A stretch of DNA of 6,202 bases from Steroidobacteraceae bacterium (GCA_021325695.1 JAJTCR010000103.1:1-6202), one strand, 5' to 3'; shown: positions 1 to 6,202, counted from the stretch's first letter. The notes: generated by a model not told the origin, from the letters alone. Numbers and translations: made by a program.

Positions 1-1
1 C

Positions 2-235
2 GGCTTCGGTGCGGCGGGGCCGTTCGCACGGGGCGCCTTGCCGGCCGACGTCGCGGAAGTCCTGTCCGATTTCGCCGAGGTGTCGCGCGCCGGCGCCGTC
101 GGCTCGGAGAGCGCCGAGGTCGAGGAGTCCGCGCTCGCGGAGCTGGTGGAATTCCTGCGGGTCGGTGCGCAGCTGATCTACGACGAGCTCGCCGACCTGC
201 GTGCCACGCAGACGACCTCGACGGCGCGACACTGA
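2..235 (+). CDS. ygfB: YgfB/UPF0149 family protein, C-terminal part (5' end outside window)
   Basis: This is the last 77 residues of a gene whose start lies upstream of the window; the frame is open from base 2 to the TGA at 233-235. The visible part begins with a GFGAAGPF stretch, continues with a helical segment containing LSDFAEVSRAG, then an acidic Glu/Ala/Ser linker, and ends with VEFLRVGAQLIYDEL. This matches the C-terminal half of UPF0149 proteins such as E. coli YgfB, where an acidic linker precedes a conserved EYVRVA-type helix. A TTG at 38 could be read as a start but sits inside the conserved domain, so the gene is incomplete rather than short. The stop overlaps the pepP start by one base, matching the ygfB-pepP order known from E. 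coli. The molecular function of the family is poorly defined; in Pseudomonas aeruginosa YgfB is reported to affect expression of a peptidoglycan amidase and beta-lactam resistance. The family call is fairly secure; the role in this organism is unknown. Confidence 0.82.
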   Translation, partial: GFGAAGPFARGALPADVAEVLSDFAEVSRAGAVGSESAEVEESALAELVEFLRVGAQLIYDELADLRATQTTSTARH

Positions 236-1614
236 TGCCGTCCGGATTCGACCAGACCTATTACGCAGAGACCGCCCGAGTGCACACGACCCTGCGCAAA
301 GACGAGCACGCTCGCCGCCGGCGCCAGCTGATGAAGGCCATGGGCAGGGGAGCGATCGCGATCCTGCCCGCCGCGCCGGAGCGCCAGCGCAATGGCGACG
401 TGCACTATCACTATCGCCCGGACAGCGACTTCCACTACCTGACGGGATTCAACGAGCCCGAAGCGGTGGCCGTGCTGGTGCCCGGGCGTGAGCAGGCCGA
501 GTACATCCTGTTCGTGCGCGACCGCGACCCGGCGCGCGAGACGTGGGACGGACGGCGCGCCGGTCCCGAGGGCGCAGTGCGCGACTTCGGCGCCGACGAC
601 GCCTTCCCGATCGGCGACATCGACGACATCCTGCCCGGGCTGATCGAGCGCTGCGATCGCGTCTACTACTCGATGGGCCAGTTCCCCGACTTCGACCAGC
701 GCGTGTTCGGCTGGGTCAACGGGCTCAAGGGCCAGAGCAAGAACGGCATCCACAGCCCGCAGGAGTTCGTCGCGCTCGACCACGCGCTGCACGACATGCG
801 CCTGTACAAGAGCCGGGCGGAGGCCGCCGTCATGCGCCAGTCGGCCCGCATCGCGGTGGGTGCGCACGTTCGCGCGATGCGCGTCACGCGGCCCGGCATG
901 ACCGAGTACCAGGTGATGGCGGAGCTGTTGCACGAGTTCCACCGGCACGGCGCCGACATCTCCTACCACCCGATCGTCGGCGGCGGCGCGAACGGCTGCA
1001 TCCTGCACTATCACGAGAACGCCGACGTGCTGCAGGACGGCGACCTGCTGTTGATCGACGCCGGCTGCGAGTACGGCCTGTACGCCTCCGACATCACGCG
1101 CACCTTCCCCGTCAACGGCCGCTTCACGCCCGAGCAGAAAGCGGTCTACGAGGTCGTGCTCGACGCACAGGTGGCCGCACTGGCCGTGATCGGGCCGTGC
1201 CGCCACTGGAACGAGGCGCACGACAGCGCAGTGCGCACGATCACGCAGGGCCTGGTGCGCCTCGGACTGCTCAAGGGCCGCGTGCCGACGCTGGTCAAGG
1301 AAGAGGCGTACAAGAAGTTCTACATGCACCGGACCGGCCACTGGCTCGGCATGGACGTGCACGACGTCGGCGAATACAAGGTTGGGACCGAATGGCGCGT
1401 GCTCGAGCCGGGCATGGTCATGACGGTCGAGCCGGGGATCTACATCCCGGCCGGAACGCGCGGGGTGCCTAAGCGCTGGTGGAACATCGGCGTGCGGATC
1501 GAGGACGACGTCCTCGTCACCGCGACCGGCAACGAACTGCTCACGGCGGGGCTGCCGCGCACGCCGGCCGAGATCGAGCGGGTGATGGCGCGTCGCGCGC
1601 GCGTCGCGGCCTAG
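235..1614 (+). CDS. pepP: Xaa-Pro aminopeptidase (aminopeptidase P II)
   Basis: This 459-residue cytoplasmic metallopeptidase removes an N-terminal residue that precedes proline, normally using two Mn(II) ions. An N-terminal aminopeptidase-P domain (about residues 17-150, with YRPDSDFHYLTGFNEPEA) is followed by the C-terminal pita-bread catalytic domain (about 190-440). All expected metal ligands are present: D275 in LIDAG, D286 in SDITRTF, H369 in TGHWLG, E399 in TVEPGIY and E423 in RIEDD. The accessory histidines H258 (ILHYHEN), H365 and H376 (MDVHDVG) are also there. Spacing matches E. coli PepP (D260, D271, H354, E383, E406) with a steady offset of 15 to 17. The protein is about 18 residues longer than the 441-residue E. 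coli enzyme, mostly through an N-terminal extension. The ATG at 235 overlaps the ygfB stop (TGATG) and has no good Shine-Dalgarno sequence, which suggests translational coupling. It lies in the conserved position before ubiH; the reason for that linkage is not known. The enzyme should be active. Confidence 0.97.
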   Translation: MPSGFDQTYYAETARVHTTLRKDEHARRRRQLMKAMGRGAIAILPAAPERQRNGDVHYHYRPDSDFHYLTGFNEPEAVAVLVPGREQAEYILFVRDRDPARETWDGRRAGPEGAVRDFGADDAFPIGDIDDILPGLIERCDRVYYSMGQFPDFDQRVFGWVNGLKGQSKNGIHSPQEFVALDHALHDMRLYKSRAEAAVMRQSARIAVGAHVRAMRVTRPGMTEYQVMAELLHEFHRHGADISYHPIVGGGANGCILHYHENADVLQDGDLLLIDAGCEYGLYASDITRTFPVNGRFTPEQKAVYEVVLDAQVAALAVIGPCRHWNEAHDSAVRTITQGLVRLGLLKGRVPTLVKEEAYKKFYMHRTGHWLGMDVHDVGEYKVGTEWRVLEPGMVMTVEPGIYIPAGTRGVPKRWWNIGVRIEDDVLVTATGNELLTAGLPRTPAEIERVMARRARVAA

Positions 1615-1617
1615 GAG
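1612..1617 (+). promoter_or_regulatory. Ribosome binding site for ubiH, overlapping the pepP stop
   Basis: TAGGAG contains the pepP stop codon TAG and a strong Shine-Dalgarno core, five bases before a TTG at 1623-1625. It decides the ubiH start: the only other nearby in-frame candidate is a GTG at 1479, deep inside pepP, and the next GTG at 1660 falls inside the FAD-binding motif. The arrangement couples the end of pepP translation to the start of ubiH. Confidence 0.75.
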
Positions 1618-1622
1618 CCCCG

Positions 1623-2870
1623 TTGAACGCGTCCGACGCCCCGTACGACCTCGCCATCGTGGGCGGCGGGCTGGTCGGCGCGTCGCTTGCGCTGTCACTG
1701 GCGCCGCTCGGCCTGCGCATCGCGCTGCTCGAGGCAGTCGCACCCGGGACGGGCGATCAGCATCCGAGCTTCGACGAGCGCACCACCGCGCTCGCGAACG
1801 GCACCGTGCGTGCGTTCCGGACGCTCGGCGTCTGGGACGCGATGACACGCGAGGCGGCGCCGATCCGCCGCATCCACGTGTCCGACCAGGGCCGCTTCGG
1901 CAGCGCCCGCGTCGACGCCGACGAGCAGGGTCTCGAGGCGCTGGGCTATGTCGTGCCGAACCGGGCCATCGGTGCGGCGCTCTGGCAAGGTCTCGGGCGC
2001 TGCGCCACGGTGGACGTGATCGCGCCCGCGCGCGTCACCGGCAGCGCACTGGAGGGCGACGTCCGCACGGTGCAGTACGAACTCGACGGCGAGTCGCGCA
2101 CGCTCGCCGCGAGGCTCGTCGTCGCGGCCGACGGCGTCCACTCGCTCGTGCGCGAGCAGTCGGGGATCGGCGCGGACCGGATCGAATACGAGCAGACGGC
2201 CATCACGGCAGTCGTCGTGACCCAGCGCTTCCACGACCACGTGGCGTACGAGCGGTTCACGGAGTCGGGACCGATCGCGGTCCTGCCACTCACCGACGGG
2301 CGCTGTGGCCTGGTCTGGACCGCCCGGCCCGCCGAAGTCGAACGGCTGCTCGCGCTGGACGACGCGGAGTTCATCGCGGAGTTCCAGCGCGCGTTCGGGC
2401 TCCGGCTCGGGCGATTCCTGCGCGTCGGCCAGCGCGCGTCGTACGACCTCGTGCTGTCGCGAGCCGAGCGCCACGTCGGGCCGCGACTCGCGGTCGTCGG
2501 CAACGCCGCCCAGGGCCTCCATCCGATCGCGGGCCAGGGGTTCAACCTCGGCCTGCGCGACGCGATGAGCCTCGCCGAAGTGATCGCCGATCGCAGGCTG
2601 GGAGCTGCGACCGATCCGGGGACGCCGGAGCTGCTGCAGGACTACGCCGAGTGGCGCGAGGCCGACCGGCGGCGGATCGTCGCGTTCACGGACGGGCTGG
2701 TGCGGCTGTTTTCCACGCCGCTCGGGGCGCTGCGCACGCTGCGCAGCCTGGGACTCCTCGCGTTCGACGTGCTGCCGCCGGCCAAGTCGGCGCTCGCGCG
2801 GCTCAGCGTCGGCGCGGCCGAGCGCGTGCCGCGTCTTGCGCGCGGCGTGCCGCTCGCAGGGCTGCGCTGA
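1623..2870 (+). CDS. ubiH: 2-octaprenyl-6-methoxyphenol hydroxylase (UbiH), ubiquinone biosynthesis
   Basis: This is a 415-residue FAD-dependent aromatic hydroxylase of the UbiH/UbiF/UbiI/COQ6 family. UbiH hydroxylates C1 of the quinone ring precursor, and in E. coli works in a soluble Ubi complex. The dinucleotide-binding motif is GGGLVG (residues 14-19), with E37 at the end of the second strand for the FAD ribose. The family DERTTALANG segment follows, then the DG motif (D170-G171 in VAADGVHS), then VVGNAAQGLHPIAGQGFNLGLRD starting near residue 291. The GNAAQ version (G293-N294), where sister enzymes have GDAA, and the later FTDGLVRLFS stretch are typical of UbiH and separate it from UbiI/UbiF. 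The TTG start is chosen because a Shine-Dalgarno core lies five bases upstream and the Rossmann fold begins about eight residues later, as expected. The gene lies 8 bases after pepP, and its TGA overlaps the ubiI ATG by one base. No truncation or frameshift is visible. The family is certain; the exact ring position is by homology. Confidence 0.94.
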   Translation: MNASDAPYDLAIVGGGLVGASLALSLAPLGLRIALLEAVAPGTGDQHPSFDERTTALANGTVRAFRTLGVWDAMTREAAPIRRIHVSDQGRFGSARVDADEQGLEALGYVVPNRAIGAALWQGLGRCATVDVIAPARVTGSALEGDVRTVQYELDGESRTLAARLVVAADGVHSLVREQSGIGADRIEYEQTAITAVVVTQRFHDHVAYERFTESGPIAVLPLTDGRCGLVWTARPAEVERLLALDDAEFIAEFQRAFGLRLGRFLRVGQRASYDLVLSRAERHVGPRLAVVGNAAQGLHPIAGQGFNLGLRDAMSLAEVIADRRLGAATDPGTPELLQDYAEWREADRRRIVAFTDGLVRLFSTPLGALRTLRSLGLLAFDVLPPAKSALARLSVGAAERVPRLARGVPLAGLR

Positions 2871-4123
2871 TGGCGGCGTCACGCAGGACGGACTTCGACG
2901 TCGTCATCGTCGGCGCCGGCATGGTCGGCAGCTGTCTCGCCGCGTTGATCGCACGCGAGGAAACGCTGTCCCACTGGCGCATCGCGCTGGTCGACCCCGC
3001 GGTGCCACGCCGACCGAACGACTCGGAAACGGACCTGCGCGTGTCCGCGCTGTCCCGCGCGTCCGAACGCATCCTCACTGCCGCGCGCGCCTGGGAGGCG
3101 ATCGAGCCGCATGCCTCGCCGTACCAGCGCATGGTGGTCTGGGACGCGGCGAGCACGCACGAGCGCCCCGACGCACTCCGCTTCTCGGCGGCCGAAACCG
3201 CCGAGCCGAACCTCGGCTACATCGTCGAGAACCTGCGCATCCAGTGGGCCCTGCACGAATCGCCCTGGCTCGCAGGCGTGACCGCGGTGCGCAGCGGGCT
3301 CGCGGAACTCGAGTGCGACGAGGACTCCGCGCGCGTCGAGCTCGAAGACGGTCGCCGGCTTTCGTGCCAGCTGGTTATCGGCGCCGACGGCGGCCAGTCC
3401 GTCGCACGCAGGCTCGCCGGGATCGGCCGCGCGGGCGGGCCTTATGGGCAGACGGCCATCGTCGCGCACCTGCAGACCGCGCAGCCGCACCGCGAGACGG
3501 CGTGGCAGCGCTTCCTGCCGAGCGGGCCGCTCGCCCTGCTGCCGCTCGAGGACGGGCGCGTGTCGCTGGTGTGGAGCACCTCGCCCGAGCAGGCCGACTC
3601 GCTGCTGCAGTGTAGCGAGGCCGAGTTCAACGAGCGCGTGTCGGAGGCGAGCGACCACGTGCTCGGCGATGCCACGCTCACGAGCGCCCGCGCCGGCTTC
3701 CCGCTGGCGCTGTGGCACGCGCGCGAGTACGTGCGACCGCGCCTCGCGCTGGTCGGCGATGCCGCGCACACGATCCACCCGCTCGCGGGCCAGGGCGTCA
3801 ACCTGGGGTTCCTCGACTGCGCGGGATTGGTCCAGGTGCTCGCCGAGGCGACGAGCAAGGGTGAAGAGGCGTACGGGATGCGCGTGCTGCGTCGCTACGA
3901 GCGTTGGCGGCGCAGCGAGAACGCACTCGTGCTCGCGCTCTGCGACACGCTCAACCGGCTCTTCGCCGAGCGCAGCGTGGCCGTCGCGGCCGTCCGGCGA
4001 CTCGGGATGTCCATCGTCACGCAGCAGCCGATGCTGCGGCGAACGCTGATAGAACGCGCGCTGGGTCTGGGCGGCGACGTGCCGGCCCTGGGATTGCGCA
4101 CACACCCGCGGGGATCGTCATGA
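2870..4123 (+). CDS. ubiI: FAD-dependent 2-octaprenylphenol hydroxylase (UbiI/VisC type), ubiquinone biosynthesis
   Basis: This 417-residue flavin monooxygenase is paralogous to the UbiH protein encoded just before it. Visible motifs are the FAD-binding GAGMVG (residues 15-20), LRVSALSRASERIL (from residue 56), GYIVEN, the DG motif in VIGADGGQS (D173-G174) and the GD motif in LVGDAAHTIHPLAGQGVNLGF (G296-D297). The LRVSA, GYIVEN and C-terminal ALGLGGDVPALGLR segments match E. coli UbiI (VisC), which performs C5 ring hydroxylation; E. coli UbiI is about 400 residues. UbiF, the C6 hydroxylase, is closely related, so UbiF-like or dual activity cannot be excluded from sequence alone. The ATG at 2870 overlaps the ubiH stop (TGATG) and has AGGG at 2858-2861, eight bases upstream. 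The stop overlaps the acyl-CoA dehydrogenase start by four bases (ATGA), so the three flavoenzyme genes are probably co-translated. The gene looks intact. Confidence 0.92.
   Translation: MAASRRTDFDVVIVGAGMVGSCLAALIAREETLSHWRIALVDPAVPRRPNDSETDLRVSALSRASERILTAARAWEAIEPHASPYQRMVVWDAASTHERPDALRFSAAETAEPNLGYIVENLRIQWALHESPWLAGVTAVRSGLAELECDEDSARVELEDGRRLSCQLVIGADGGQSVARRLAGIGRAGGPYGQTAIVAHLQTAQPHRETAWQRFLPSGPLALLPLEDGRVSLVWSTSPEQADSLLQCSEAEFNERVSEASDHVLGDATLTSARAGFPLALWHAREYVRPRLALVGDAAHTIHPLAGQGVNLGFLDCAGLVQVLAEATSKGEEAYGMRVLRRYERWRRSENALVLALCDTLNRLFAERSVAVAAVRRLGMSIVTQQPMLRRTLIERALGLGGDVPALGLRTHPRGSS
4110..4114 (+). promoter_or_regulatory. Ribosome binding site for the acyl-CoA dehydrogenase, inside the ubiI 3' end
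   Basis: GGGGA lies five bases before the ATG at 4120, within the last codons of ubiI. It supports ATG 4120 as the start of the dehydrogenase although the same frame stays open further upstream within ubiI. With the ATGA overlap it implies translational coupling. Confidence 0.55.
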
Positions 4124-5841
4124 GCAATCCGAAACCGGACGCATCCGGGACGCACTACGGCACCGAAGGCTGGCAGGACTCGTTGTTCACCCAGGCGCCG
4201 CCCGTGCTCGGCAACCAGTTCGTCGACGATCCGCTGCTCGGTTCCTGGCTGGCCCGGGCGCTGGCGGGATCGCCGCTCGAAGGCGGGTTGCGCGAGGAAC
4301 TCCGCGAGCTCGGCGCCGTGGCGGGCGGCGAACTCTACCGACTGCAACTCGCGGACCGGCTCAACGAGCCCGTACTCACGCAGTGGGACGCCTGGGGCCG
4401 GCGCGTCGACGAAATCGTGGTCACTCCGCTCTGGCGCGAGGCAGAGCGTCTCGCGACGAAGCACGGGCTCGTCGCGACCGGCTACGACCGGGCCCTCGGC
4501 CGGCACGCGCGCATCGCGCAGTTCCTGAAGGTCTACCTGTTCCACCCGTCTTCGGATGTCTACACGTGTCCGCTCGCCATGACCGACGGCGCCGTCCGCT
4601 GCCTGCAGGTCTCCGGCAGCGCAGAGCTGCAGGGGCGGGCAATTCCGCGCCTCACCTCGCGCGATCCGGCGACGTTCTGGACCAGCGGACAATGGATGAC
4701 GGAGACGACCGGAGGTTCGGACGTCGGCCGCTCCGAGACGCGCGCGATCCGGGAGGGCACGGAGTGGCGGCTGTACGGCCGCAAGTGGTTCACCTCCGCG
4801 GTCACGTCGCAGATGGCGCTCACGCTCGCGCGCCCCGAAGGCAATTCGCCGGGCGGCAAGGGCCTCGCCATGTTCTACGTGGAAGTGCGCGACGCCGACG
4901 GCAGGGCCAATGCGCTGCGGGTGGACCGTCTCAAGGACAAGCTCGGCACGCGCAAGGTCCCCACGGCGGAGCTCTTCCTGGAGGGCACGCGCGCGTCGCT
5001 GGTCGGCATGCCGCTCAACGGCACGCGCGCGATCGAACCGATGCTTGCGGTCACGCGGATGTGGAACAGCGTCTGCGCTGTCGCCTTCATGCGCCGGGGA
5101 CTCGCGCTCGCGCGGTCGTACGCGAAGCAGCGCAAGGCGTTCGGCCAGCCGCTCGAGCGCCTGCCGTTGCACGTGGACACGCTGGCCGGGCTCGAGGCCG
5201 AGACCTGGGGCGCCTTCCTGATGACGTTCCTGCTGGTGGAGCTGAACGGCCGGCAGGAGACGGGCGAGATCGACGACGGACAGAGTGCGCTGCTGCGGCT
5301 GCTGACGCCGCTCACGAAGCTCGTGACGGGCAAGCAGGCCGTCGCCGTCGTCACGGAAGTGGTCGAGAGCTTCGGCGGCGCCGGCTACATCGAGGACACC
5401 GGCCTGCCGCAGCTGTTGCGCGACACGCACGTCCTGCCCATCTGGGAAGGCACGACGAACGTGCTCGCACTCGACGCCCTGCTGCGCAGCGACCTGCACA
5501 CCGGACTCGCGGCGCTGATGGGACGTGCCTCCGCGTGCGTGCGCAACGTGCGCGAGCCGCGGCTGGCGGCCGCGGCGCAGCAGGCGCTCGGCGCGCTCGA
5601 ACGCGCGCTGCTCACGCTCGAAAGCCACCGCGAGCAGGAGGTGCTGCAGGCCGGCGCCCGGCGCCTGGCGCTGACGCTCGCGCGGGCGCTGCAGCTGACG
5701 CTGCTCTGCGAGCACGCGCAGTGGATGCTCGACCGCGGCGGCGATCGTCGCGGCTATGCGGCGGCGTTGCGCTATGCGCGCCACCCCGTCGACCTGATGA
5801 CCGAGACCGACCTGGACGCCGACCGGCTGCTGCTCGGTTGA
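4120..5841 (+). CDS. Acyl-CoA dehydrogenase family flavoprotein, AidB-like
   Basis: This is a 573-residue member of the AidB/ACDH-11 branch of acyl-CoA dehydrogenases, which are FAD enzymes oxidising acyl-CoA or related substrates. After an AidB-type N-terminal helical region come YTCPLAMTDGAV (near 147-158), MTETTGGSDVG (193-203; flavin-binding loop), RKWFTS (221-226), RLKDKLGTRKVPTAEL (270-285), the FAD-contacting QRKAFG (337-342), ESFGGAGYIEDTG (416-428) and PIWEGTTNVLALD (440-452). E443 of WEG is at the expected catalytic-base position, so dehydrogenase chemistry is plausible. A C-terminal helical extension of about 100 residues follows, as in E. coli AidB (541 residues), which is induced by alkylation damage and binds DNA. 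No signal peptide or membrane segment is seen, so the protein is probably cytosolic. It is joined to ubiI by an ATGA overlap. The family's electrons normally pass through ETF to ubiquinone, which could explain the neighbourhood; that is inference. The substrate is unknown and the aidB name is withheld because alkylation response cannot be read from sequence. Confidence 0.88.
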   Translation: MSNPKPDASGTHYGTEGWQDSLFTQAPPVLGNQFVDDPLLGSWLARALAGSPLEGGLREELRELGAVAGGELYRLQLADRLNEPVLTQWDAWGRRVDEIVVTPLWREAERLATKHGLVATGYDRALGRHARIAQFLKVYLFHPSSDVYTCPLAMTDGAVRCLQVSGSAELQGRAIPRLTSRDPATFWTSGQWMTETTGGSDVGRSETRAIREGTEWRLYGRKWFTSAVTSQMALTLARPEGNSPGGKGLAMFYVEVRDADGRANALRVDRLKDKLGTRKVPTAELFLEGTRASLVGMPLNGTRAIEPMLAVTRMWNSVCAVAFMRRGLALARSYAKQRKAFGQPLERLPLHVDTLAGLEAETWGAFLMTFLLVELNGRQETGEIDDGQSALLRLLTPLTKLVTGKQAVAVVTEVVESFGGAGYIEDTGLPQLLRDTHVLPIWEGTTNVLALDALLRSDLHTGLAALMGRASACVRNVREPRLAAAAQQALGALERALLTLESHREQEVLQAGARRLALTLARALQLTLLCEHAQWMLDRGGDRRGYAAALRYARHPVDLMTETDLDADRLLLG

Positions 5842-5896
5842 TCGTCATACAACCGTCGCCACGACGAGCAGTTCGCGCTGGTTCGGGGGAAACAGC
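5842..5896 (+). other. Short intergenic spacer before the DUF2189 gene
   Basis: This 55-base stretch is the only gap of more than 8 bases in the window. It holds a weak 5-bp stem (5854-5858 with 5862-5866, 3-base loop) with no T run after it, so it is not a convincing intrinsic terminator. I found no pair of promoter boxes with proper spacing. The downstream gene may therefore be read through from the ubi operon or have its own unrecognised promoter. Confidence 0.5.
5885..5890 (+). promoter_or_regulatory. Ribosome binding site for the DUF2189 gene
   Basis: GGGGGA lies six bases before the ATG at 5897 and supports that start. It is a good match to a Shine-Dalgarno sequence and lies in the spacer rather than in the preceding gene. 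Confidence 0.6.
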
Positions 5897-6202
5897 ATGA
5901 CGCAGGCGCCGACCGAGGCATCGCAGCAGGGGCCCGCACAGTCCGCAGTCGCCGTCACCACGGAGCCGGATGCACTGCCATTCGTCGCGCCGTGCCGCAC
6001 GCTGGCGCCGACCGCGCCGCTCGGGTGGTTGCGGCTGGCGTGGCGTGATTTTCGTGCCGCACCACGGCAGAGCCTGACTTACGGCGGCGTCGTGGTCGCG
6101 CTGAGCTGGGCGCTCGCGTACGTGACGATGCGGTGGGGCGGCTACTGGGAACTGCTGGCGCTCGTTTCGGGCTTCATCCTCGTCGCGCCGCTCGTCGCGG
6201 TG
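5897..6202 (+). CDS. DUF2189-family integral membrane protein, N-terminal part (3' end outside window)
   Basis: 102 codons are visible, in frame to the window edge with no stop. The first 25 or so residues are a Gln/Ala/Pro/Thr-rich, probably disordered leader. Then comes a segment with PFVAPCRTLAPTAPLGWLRL, followed by AWRDFRAAPRQSL and two hydrophobic stretches at about residues 60-78 and 84-102, which look like the first two transmembrane helices. A WL.LGWRD..R.P..SL.YG-type amphipathic segment before the first helix is typical of DUF2189 proteins (predicted multi-pass inner-membrane proteins, COG5473). The function of this family is not known. The gene has its own ribosome binding site and a 55-base spacer, so it is less tightly tied to the ubi genes than the others are to each other. 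The family call rests on my recognition of this pattern; the start is well supported by the Shine-Dalgarno sequence. Confidence 0.72.
   Translation, partial: MTQAPTEASQQGPAQSAVAVTTEPDALPFVAPCRTLAPTAPLGWLRLAWRDFRAAPRQSLTYGGVVVALSWALAYVTMRWGGYWELLALVSGFILVAPLVAV

Noticed and set aside
38..235. Independent small gene starting at TTG 38
   Set aside because: The frame is open upstream to base 2 and the upstream residues continue the UPF0149 domain, so it is the end of a larger gene.
178..1848. Minus-strand open frame of 556 codons opposite pepP and the start of ubiH
   Set aside because: Same reason: strongly biased composition rich in Arg, Ala, Val and Asp, crossing a real gene boundary, with no motif. 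Strong third-position GC in pepP removes stops from the opposite strand.
1695..4105. Minus-strand open frames of 395 and 408 codons opposite ubiH and ubiI
   Set aside because: The two look alike in composition because the plus-strand genes are paralogues read antisense. They have no domain signature or plausible ribosome binding site.
3895..5784. Minus-strand open frame of 629 codons opposite ubiI and the acyl-CoA dehydrogenase
   Set aside because: It is a GC-bias shadow. The protein is low-complexity, rich in Arg, Ala, Glu and Gln, with no recognisable motif, while the plus strand encodes conserved families across the whole span.
5854..5866. Small hairpin after the acyl-CoA dehydrogenase as a possible terminator
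   Set aside because: The stem is only 5 bp with a 3-base loop and no following T run, as expected by chance in GC-rich DNA.
5838..5870. TTGATC near 5838 as a -35 box for the DUF2189 gene
   Set aside because: No TATAAT-like box occurs 16-18 bases downstream, and the hexamer overlaps the stop codon of the previous gene.
4383..5900. Plus-strand 505-codon frame overlapping the acyl-CoA dehydrogenase in another frame
   Set aside because: Arg/Ala-rich out-of-frame translation of a conserved gene, with no recognisable domain.

Overview
The window carries a compact set of plus-strand genes. Base composition is very GC-rich (roughly 70 percent by eye) and the genes are almost back to back. From left to right they are: the C-terminal end of a YgfB/UPF0149 protein, a complete Xaa-Pro aminopeptidase (pepP), two tandem FAD-dependent ubiquinone-biosynthesis hydroxylases (ubiH, then ubiI/visC), an AidB-like acyl-CoA dehydrogenase, and the first 102 codons of a DUF2189-type membrane protein. 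The order ygfB-pepP-ubiH-ubiI is the classic gammaproteobacterial arrangement, also found in E. coli. With the high GC content this points to a high-GC gammaproteobacterium that respires with ubiquinone. I cannot name the genus from this sequence.

Layout: 2-235 ygfB end; 235-1614 pepP; 1623-2870 ubiH; 2870-4123 ubiI; 4120-5841 acyl-CoA dehydrogenase; 5842-5896 a short spacer; 5897-6202 the start of the DUF2189 gene. The joins are 1-nt overlaps (TGATG at 233-237 and 2868-2872), an 8-nt gap with a Shine-Dalgarno sequence over the pepP stop codon, and a 4-nt ATGA overlap (4120-4123). Together they indicate one transcript with translational coupling from ygfB at least to the acyl-CoA dehydrogenase. 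No promoter lies inside the window before that point, so the operon promoter should be upstream of base 1.

Functionally, ubiH and ubiI encode two of the aromatic-ring hydroxylation steps that convert octaprenylphenol to ubiquinone. PepP is a manganese aminopeptidase and YgfB is a small regulatory/unknown protein; both travel with these genes in many gammaproteobacteria for reasons that are not understood. The added gene is the AidB-like acyl-CoA dehydrogenase, whose family resembles enzymes that pass electrons through ETF to ubiquinone. Its tight coupling to ubiI is the most interesting feature here, although any direct link to quinone metabolism is inference. I see no RNA gene, insertion sequence, CRISPR array, prophage part or defence system, and no convincing sign of an undescribed system. 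The long minus-strand open frames are best explained as GC-bias shadows of the real genes.
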